Source: Rhizobium sp. Leaf262 (GTDB lineage Bacteria; Pseudomonadota; Alphaproteobacteria; Rhizobiales; Rhizobiaceae). From it: a DNA stretch of 64,000 bases. Location of the stretch: positions 1-64,000 of the forward strand of contig NZ_LMMM01000005.1 in assembly GCF_001422245.1 (NCBI RefSeq), in the 5' to 3' direction. The notes under the pieces were generated by a model. That model made no database searches. It was not told the DNA's origin and saw only the letters and a list, made by a program, of their open reading frames with translations. A program made the position numbers and the translations under genes. This document shows, piece after piece, positions 58,713 through 64,000 of the stretch. Each line of letters begins with the position of its first letter. Positions within the stretch are counted from its first letter, which is position 1.

Positions 58713-59696
58713 TCAGCCCTTGGAGCCGAAGATATCCGAGAAGGTTTTCAGGTCCTTTTCCGAGTTCTTCAGCGCTTCAGGCGCATTGATCGGCAGCACC
58801 TTGATCTTGTCGCGCGCCGGGAAGCCTTCCGGCAGGGCAACGTCGTTGCGGGCCGGAATATAGCCGAGCTTGACGAAGCCTTCCTGGCCCTTTGCGGACA
58901 GAACATAATCCACGAACTTCTTGGCGGCTTCGGCATGCTTGGTGTTGGCGAGAATGCCGACGGGCTCTGTTACGGCAGAAACGCCCTCTTCCGGGAACAC
59001 GAACTCAACCGGCGCGCCCTTGGCCTTCTCACGGATCGGCATGTAATCGACCACGACGCCATAGGCTTTTTCGCCCGATGCGACGGACTTTAGCACGGCA
59101 CCGTTGCCACCAGCGGCAATCGCGCCATTTTCCTTGAGCGCCTTGTAATAATCCCAGCCGAGGCTGCTGACGCCAGCCAGCGTCTGCGCGTGGATGAGTG
59201 CGGCACCAGAGGTCAGCGGGCTTGGCATGGTGACGAGGCCCTTGGCTTCCGGCTTTGCCAGATCCTTCCAGCTTGTCGGCTTCATCGCAGCCTGCGTGTT
59301 GTACATGATGCCGGTGGTGATGAGCTTGGTGGAGTAATAATAGCCATCCGCATCATAGAAAGCAGCATCGTAATGGGCGGCTTCCGGCGACTTGTAGGCC
59401 AGAAGCTGCTTGTTCTGCTTCATGCGCTCCAGCGTAACCGTATCGGCAATCAGCAGCACGTCGGCAACGGGGTTGCCCGCTTCGATCTCGGCCATCAGCT
59501 TTGCCATGATCTTCGGCGTTCCGTCACGCACCCACTGAATGTCGATGTTTGGGTTGGCAGCCTTGAAGCCATCGACGGTTGCCTGCGCATCCTCGTTCGG
59601 CTGACTGGTATAGAGAACCAGATCAGCCGCCTGGGCGCTGCCCATGAGCATGCCGAGCGAAACGATGGCCGTGAAGGCGGAGAGAAGCGTTTTCAT
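58713..59696 (-). CDS. ABC importer substrate-binding protein, FbpA-like
   Basis: A signal peptide (cleaved at AQAADLVLY) leads to a periplasmic binding protein of 327 residues: LVLYTSQPNEDAQATVDGFK, WVRDGTPKIMAKL, PVADVLLIAD and IAAGGNGAVLKSVASGEKA. It is related to FbpA/AfuA. The adjacent tyrosine pair that many FbpA proteins use for Fe3+ is not visible in the C-terminal half, where VVDYMPIREK stands. Iron may not be the substrate. It is first in the operon. Confidence 0.88.
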   Translation of the reverse strand: MKTLLSAFTAIVSLGMLMGSAQAADLVLYTSQPNEDAQATVDGFKAANPNIDIQWVRDGTPKIMAKLMAEIEAGNPVADVLLIADTVTLERMKQNKQLLAYKSPEAAHYDAAFYDADGYYYSTKLITTGIMYNTQAAMKPTSWKDLAKPEAKGLVTMPSPLTSGAALIHAQTLAGVSSLGWDYYKALKENGAIAAGGNGAVLKSVASGEKAYGVVVDYMPIREKAKGAPVEFVFPEEGVSAVTEPVGILANTKHAEAAKKFVDYVLSAKGQEGFVKLGYIPARNDVALPEGFPARDKIKVLPINAPEALKNSEKDLKTFSDIFGSKG

Positions 59697-59777
59697 AAAT
59701 GCGGTTCCAGTTGCGATCTGGCACCGCTAAAACACAAATCCATAACATGTATGTGACAGGCAGGTTTTGCACACCGA

Positions 59778-60608
59778 TTACAGGGTCACAGTCCCCTTGA
59801 TCAACACCGTCACCGCACCACCGATCCAGATGTCGTCACCGATCTTATCGACGCTGACTCGCCCTGCCCGTCCCAGAACCGTGCCCTGGCTTGCCACGTA
59901 GTTATGCGGCGCGATTCCATGGCCGATCAGCCATTGCGCAATGCCCGCATTCAGGCTGCCGGTAACCGGGTCTTCGTAACCGTCGGTGAAGGCCCGAACC
60001 TCGAAGTCGGCATCGATGTCGTTGCCGCATGGCGCAACGACGCCGACATGAAAACCCTCATACAGCGAGCCATAGTTCGGCTTGATGTCCAGCACATCCT
60101 TGCGCGTGCGCAACAGAAGCGACAGCCAGCCAGGACCATTGTCGGTCCAGTTCGCATTGACGATGGCGTCTGGCGAGAGCGAAAGCGCGGCTGCAACTTT
60201 TATCAGCGTTTCGGCATCCACCGGGCCGGATTTGCGCAAGGGCGGTGCGGCAAACGCAAGCTTGCCGTCGGACACCCTGATCCGAACCAGACCCGCCTCG
60301 CATTGCTGTACAACTTCGCTCTTGTCTGCCGTGCCCTGACGTGAAAGCCAGACATGACATGTGCCAAGCGTCGGATGGCCAGCAAAAGGCAACTCACCAT
60401 GCGGCGTAAAAATCCGCACCCGATAATCGGCATCCGGCGATGTCGGTTTCAGCAGAAACGTCGTTTCACTCAGATTCGTCCAGTTGGCAAAGGCCGCCAT
60501 CTGCCCATCCGACAAGCCATCCGCATCGCACACGACAGCGAGAGGATTGCCTTTGAGCGGCTCTGACGAAAAGACATCGACTTGCTGGAATGCGTGCTGG
60601 CTGGTCAT
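59778..60608 (-). CDS. PhzF-family isomerase-like protein
   Basis: This 276-residue protein belongs to the PhzF family, related to phenazine biosynthesis isomerase. It begins QHAFQQVDVFSSEPLKGNPLAVV and includes NLSETTFLLKP (with the conserved Glu), PFAGHPTLG and DPVTGSLNAGIAQWL. The start is the ATG at 60608. No other phenazine genes are present, so its real reaction is unknown. Confidence 0.92.
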   Translation of the reverse strand: MTSQHAFQQVDVFSSEPLKGNPLAVVCDADGLSDGQMAAFANWTNLSETTFLLKPTSPDADYRVRIFTPHGELPFAGHPTLGTCHVWLSRQGTADKSEVVQQCEAGLVRIRVSDGKLAFAAPPLRKSGPVDAETLIKVAAALSLSPDAIVNANWTDNGPGWLSLLLRTRKDVLDIKPNYGSLYEGFHVGVVAPCGNDIDADFEVRAFTDGYEDPVTGSLNAGIAQWLIGHGIAPHNYVASQGTVLGRAGRVSVDKIGDDIWIGGAVTVLIKGTVTL

Positions 60609-60646
60609 GAGGGAATCCTTTTGTGGGATTTGAAGACACAAGTTTT

Positions 60647-60730
60647 CGTCACCCTCGGGCTTATCCCGAGGGTCCAACCACGTTTGATGTTGGGGTGCGT
60701 CAGATCCTCGGGACAAGCCCGAGGATGACG
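60647..60730. repeat. Intergenic palindromic repeat, short type
   Basis: Arms of about 28 bases match at all but three positions (starting CGTCACCCTCGGGC). Each arm is also a small hairpin (CCCTCGGG...CCCGAGGG). The centre is only 27 bases and lacks the core seen at 2750, 43158 and 62734. It lies between the PhzF and aminotransferase genes. Confidence 0.85.
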
Positions 60731-60745
60731 TAAAAAAGTTGCTGC

Positions 60746-61990
60746 TTAAACCAGCGGCATCGTCGCGTTGGACGTCGTTTCCGCTCCAGCAATCAAACGA
60801 CCAAGGCGCTTGATGCCTTCGTCGATCATCTGCTCGTTGGCGCAGGAGAAGCTGACGCGCAAGGTGTTGGCACCCGACCCATCGGCAAAGAAGGCCTTGC
60901 CCGGTACGAAGGCCACGCGCTCCGTGGATAGCGACTTGGCAAGAAGCTCCGCGCCATCCATGCCTTCGGGCAAGGTGACCCATACGAACATGCCGCCTTC
61001 CGGCTTCGTCCAGCGGGCAGACTTTGGCATGTACTTTTCGAGGGCGACCAGCATTGCATCGCGGCGCGCGCTATACGCGGCCTTGATCTTGGCAACCTGT
61101 TTGTCGAAACCGCGCGAGGCGACATGCTCGACGGCCATCTGGTTGATGGTCGAGGAATGCAGATCGGCGGCCTGCTTCATCAGCACCAGCTTGCGGATGA
61201 CAGGCATGGCTGCAACCACGAAGCCGACGCGCAGGCCCGGGGCCAGTGTCTTGGAGAAGCTGCCGGAATAGATCGTGCGGGTCTTTTCGATGGTGCCGCT
61301 GCGGGCGATATCCAGCGCAAGGATTGGCGTTACGGGCTCGCCATCGAAACGCAGGTTCTGATAGGCGCCGTCTTCGAGAACGGCAATATCCAGCTCATCG
61401 GCCAGTTCCAGCAGCTTCTTGCGACCGGCCAGATCGACGGTTTCGCCGGTCGGGTTGGAGAAGTCAGCCGAAAGATACGCGAACTTCACCGAACCACCAG
61501 CCTTTGTCGCGGCATCGCGGTAGGTCTGCGGCGTGCGGTTACCACCAGGGTTCAGCTGGTCGTAGGTCGGCTCATAGGCGTTGAAGGCCGAGAGCGCGCC
61601 GAGATAGGTCGGCCATGTCACCAGCGCCGTATCGTTGGGTGACAGGAACAGCTTGCCGAGGTAATCCAGCGCCTGCTGCGAACCGGATGTGATGAAAACG
61701 TTATCGACCGAGCATTCGATGCCGATCTTCGCCATATCCTTCACGATCCATTCGCGCAGCGGCTTGTAGCCTTCGCTGACGGAATATTGCAGGGCGGAAT
61801 TGACCTGCGGGCCGGAGAAAATATCCGCGTAAGCCTGCTTGAATTCCTGGTCTGGAAACAGCGCCGGGTCGGGAATACCACCGGCAAAGGAAATGATATC
61901 CGGCTGCTCCAGCAGCTTCAGCAATTCGCGGATTTCAGACGCCTTCATGCGCGAAGAGCGCGTGGCGAATATTTGTTCCCAATCGAGCAT
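60746..61990 (-). CDS. PLP-dependent aminotransferase (class I/II)
   Basis: This 414-residue enzyme resembles 2-aminoadipate aminotransferase (LysN)-type proteins. Features are PDIISFAGGIPDP near the start, SGSQQALDYLGKLFL, KFAYLSADFSNPTGE, and the PLP lysine in YSGSFSKTLAPGLRVG. The amino donor and acceptor are unknown. The ATG at 61990 is preferred; an earlier ATG adds 17 residues. Confidence 0.92.
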   Translation of the reverse strand: MLDWEQIFATRSSRMKASEIRELLKLLEQPDIISFAGGIPDPALFPDQEFKQAYADIFSGPQVNSALQYSVSEGYKPLREWIVKDMAKIGIECSVDNVFITSGSQQALDYLGKLFLSPNDTALVTWPTYLGALSAFNAYEPTYDQLNPGGNRTPQTYRDAATKAGGSVKFAYLSADFSNPTGETVDLAGRKKLLELADELDIAVLEDGAYQNLRFDGEPVTPILALDIARSGTIEKTRTIYSGSFSKTLAPGLRVGFVVAAMPVIRKLVLMKQAADLHSSTINQMAVEHVASRGFDKQVAKIKAAYSARRDAMLVALEKYMPKSARWTKPEGGMFVWVTLPEGMDGAELLAKSLSTERVAFVPGKAFFADGSGANTLRVSFSCANEQMIDEGIKRLGRLIAGAETTSNATMPLV

Positions 61991-62230
61991 GGGTTCGTTT
62001 CCTCTTGTTTCGTTTTCTTGCGCATATATGTATCGAAACACTGATAGGTCAGCAATACTGACTTATCGATTTTCGGTACGGTTTTTCAGCTTTTCTGCGC
62101 AGCCTCCCAGATGGCGCACCCGCAATACATCTTTGGCCCAGAGTCTACAATCGGCATCACGATGGATTGACGGCGAGGCAATTTCCGGGTCGATTGCAAA
62201 CCACTGATTTGAAGCATGACGGAGGATACA

Positions 62231-62686
62231 ATGCTCAAGAATATCGACCCGGCTCTCAACGCCGATGTGCTGCACGCGCTGCGCGCCATGGGCCACGCCG
62301 ACACGCTTGTCATCACGGACACCAACTTCCCATCCGACAGCATCGCCCAGCACACGGTGGTCGGTCAGGTTCTGCGCATGGAAAACATCTCCGCCGCCCG
62401 CGCCATGCAAGCCATCCTCTCCGTCTTCCCCCTCGACACCCCCATCCAGCCCTCCGTCGGCCGCATGGAAGTCATGGGCGCACCAGACCAGATCGAGCCA
62501 GTGCAGGCCGAAGTGCAGGCCGAAATAGACGCCGCCGAAGGCAAATCTGCGCCGATGTATGGCATCGAGCGCTTCGCGTTTTATGAGCAGGCAAAGGATG
62601 CCTATTGCGTGATCACGACGGGTGAAACGCGGTTCTATGGGTGCTTTATTCTGACGAAGGGTGTGATTGCTCCGACTGGAGCGTGA
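62231..62686 (+). CDS. RbsD/FucU-family mutarotase
   Basis: This 151-residue protein belongs to the RbsD/FucU family, which interconverts anomers of ribose or fucose. Signatures are LNADVLHALRAMGHADTLVI with the active-site His, and TNFPSDSIAQ. The C-terminal FYEQAKDAYCVITTGETRFYGCFIL carries the Tyr-x-Cys/Asn part. The ATG at 62231 has GGAGG upstream. No sugar transport genes lie nearby, so its sugar is unknown. Confidence 0.9.
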   Translation: MLKNIDPALNADVLHALRAMGHADTLVITDTNFPSDSIAQHTVVGQVLRMENISAARAMQAILSVFPLDTPIQPSVGRMEVMGAPDQIEPVQAEVQAEIDAAEGKSAPMYGIERFAFYEQAKDAYCVITTGETRFYGCFILTKGVIAPTGA

Positions 62687-62733
62687 GGCGGCCTCTCAAG
62701 GCATCTTAGCTTCCACGCAGTCTTATAACACCC

Positions 62734-62850
62734 CCTCATTCCTGTGCTCGTCACAGGAATCCAGTCGTCGCGCGTCTGCGCGGCGAAAAGACTCTCCTCA
62801 GCCCAAAGACTTGGGCTGGCTGGATTCCTGTGACAAGCACAGGAATGAGG
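62734..62850. repeat. Intergenic palindromic repeat, second full copy
   Basis: This 117-base copy is nearly the same as the one at 43158: 31-base arms with a single mismatch (CTCGTC against CTTGTC), and two inner hairpins including CAGCCCAAAGACTTGGGCTG. It fills the gap between the convergent RbsD/FucU and DUF4440 genes and may serve as terminator. Confidence 0.92.
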
Positions 62851-62872
62851 GAGGTGAGCGACCAGAAACCCA

Positions 62873-63397
62873 TCAAGCTTCGGTCGGATCGCGCTCAATC
62901 ACCTCACCGCTCTGAAGTTGTTCCATCGAACTGCGCAGTCGTTCAGCGTTGGCAACATGAGAGAGCGAATGAGACGTACCGTCAGCCGATTTGTCGACCG
63001 GCGTCCCTTGATGAAACCGCAGTTTCCAACCATCACCGTCGCGACTCCAGATCGAAGAGCGATTGGCCCACTCCACTTTACCACCGTAAACTGCTTCACT
63101 CACATACGTCACCTGAACGATTCCAGGTGACAGCAGTCGAGCATGAAAATTCAACAGGGGAATGGTTGCATTTATCGTCTGTCCCGGACGAGCCTCGACA
63201 AGTATCTCCGCCCTGTTATACGTTCGCCCCGATCGTCCGAACTCAAAAAAGTCTTTCGCAAGAATCTCGTTCATCAACACAACGTCGAAACGTGTCTCGG
63301 CGATCCACAGGCTTTCTTCCAGTTGCCGGATTTCATCCAAATCTGTTTCGGATAATAAGGTGTCCTGATCATGCACGGCGACATCCTCTGCAATCAA
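62873..63397 (-). CDS. DUF4440 (NTF2-like) protein
   Basis: This 174-residue protein matches DUF4440: LEESLWIAETRFDVVLMNEI, AKDFFEFGRSGRTYNRAEIL, YVSEAVYGGKVEWANRSSIW and DGDGWKLRFHQGTPV. It is NTF2-fold, with unknown ligand. An extended C-terminal tail follows the fold. Whether the true start is 63397 or a later Met is not clear. Confidence 0.82.
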   Translation of the reverse strand: MIAEDVAVHDQDTLLSETDLDEIRQLEESLWIAETRFDVVLMNEILAKDFFEFGRSGRTYNRAEILVEARPGQTINATIPLLNFHARLLSPGIVQVTYVSEAVYGGKVEWANRSSIWSRDGDGWKLRFHQGTPVDKSADGTSHSLSHVANAERLRSSMEQLQSGEVIERDPTEA

Positions 63398-63433
63398 TTC
63401 GGAGGAGAAAACCAGCTTTCAATGTCATCGACA

Positions 63434-63470
63434 AGAAAAAAGGACGCGGAAGTTGCCCTCCGCGTCCTTG
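63434..63470 (-). terminator. ilvC terminator
   Basis: A perfect 11-base GC-rich stem (AAGGACGCGGA) with an 8-base loop is followed on the minus strand by a run of T residues. It lies about 50 bases past the ilvC stop. Confidence 0.88.
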
Positions 63471-63517
63471 CAATCTTCACCTAAGCCTTCAGCAGAATGG
63501 AGAAGGCCCGAGCAAGC

Positions 63518-64000
<483 letters not shown>

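Overview
The window is alphaproteobacterial chromosome, most likely from the Agrobacterium/Rhizobium group of the Rhizobiaceae. This is inferred from the gene order glyA-nrdR-ribD-ribE and ribH-nusB, the plsX-fabH-ihfA-merR block, the ldtR/ldtP pair, the cytochrome bc1 chaperone next to a DUF177 gene, and a K+-insensitive proton-pumping pyrophosphatase. Most genes are intact housekeeping genes on a GC-rich backbone.

Layout: 0.2-13.8 kb holds anmK, tyrS, an ABC-2 exporter, an extensin-domain lipoprotein, a Cache chemoreceptor, rarA, a Do-type periplasmic protease, an LprI-like protein and a serine hydrolase. At 14.0-15.9 kb lies a small AT-rich insert with a convergent pair: a TcmP-type protein and a three-cysteine-motif DUF5131 protein. 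From 15.9 to 23.3 kb are ilvD, a LysR/azoR divergent pair, a HlyU-like gene, ilvA, trkH and a small exported protein. From 23.5 to 34.3 kb are tRNA-Leu, a degenerate nuclease-like protein, merR-ihfA-fabH-plsX, DUF177, the bc1 chaperone, bamE, hppA, an MFS carrier, nusB and ribH. From 34.5 to 42.3 kb are a GNAT gene, ribE, ribD (carrying an in-frame palindromic repeat), nrdR, glyA, ldtP, an inserted DUF4062 gene and ldtR. From 42.5 to 47.8 kb are hemB, an RDD protein, an aminoacyl-tRNA-protein transferase, a DUF922 protease-like protein, a J-domain protein and an NTF2-like protein.

From 47.9 to 54.8 kb, just after tRNA-Thr(TGT), lies a decayed podovirus-like prophage. Its capsid, connector, tailspike and endolysin genes are broken by single-base frameshifts and by at least one internal deletion. 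One acyltransferase gene, on the opposite strand, is fully open. The window ends with an endonuclease/exonuclease/phosphatase protein, an iron-type ABC importer operon, a PhzF protein, an aminotransferase, a RbsD/FucU protein, a DUF4440 protein and the 3' part of ilvC.

Pathways represented are branched-chain amino acids (ilvA, ilvC, ilvD), riboflavin (ribD, ribE, ribH), one-carbon metabolism (glyA), heme (hemB), fatty acid and phospholipid initiation (fabH, plsX) and envelope maintenance (bamE, ldtP, the Do protease, anmK). A modular family of intergenic palindromes occurs at 2.75, 43.2, 60.65 and 62.7 kb, and an unrelated palindromic element has entered the ribD coding sequence. The main candidates for something undescribed are the TcmP/three-Cys pair, the lone DUF4062 gene between ldtP and ldtR, and the ribD insertion.
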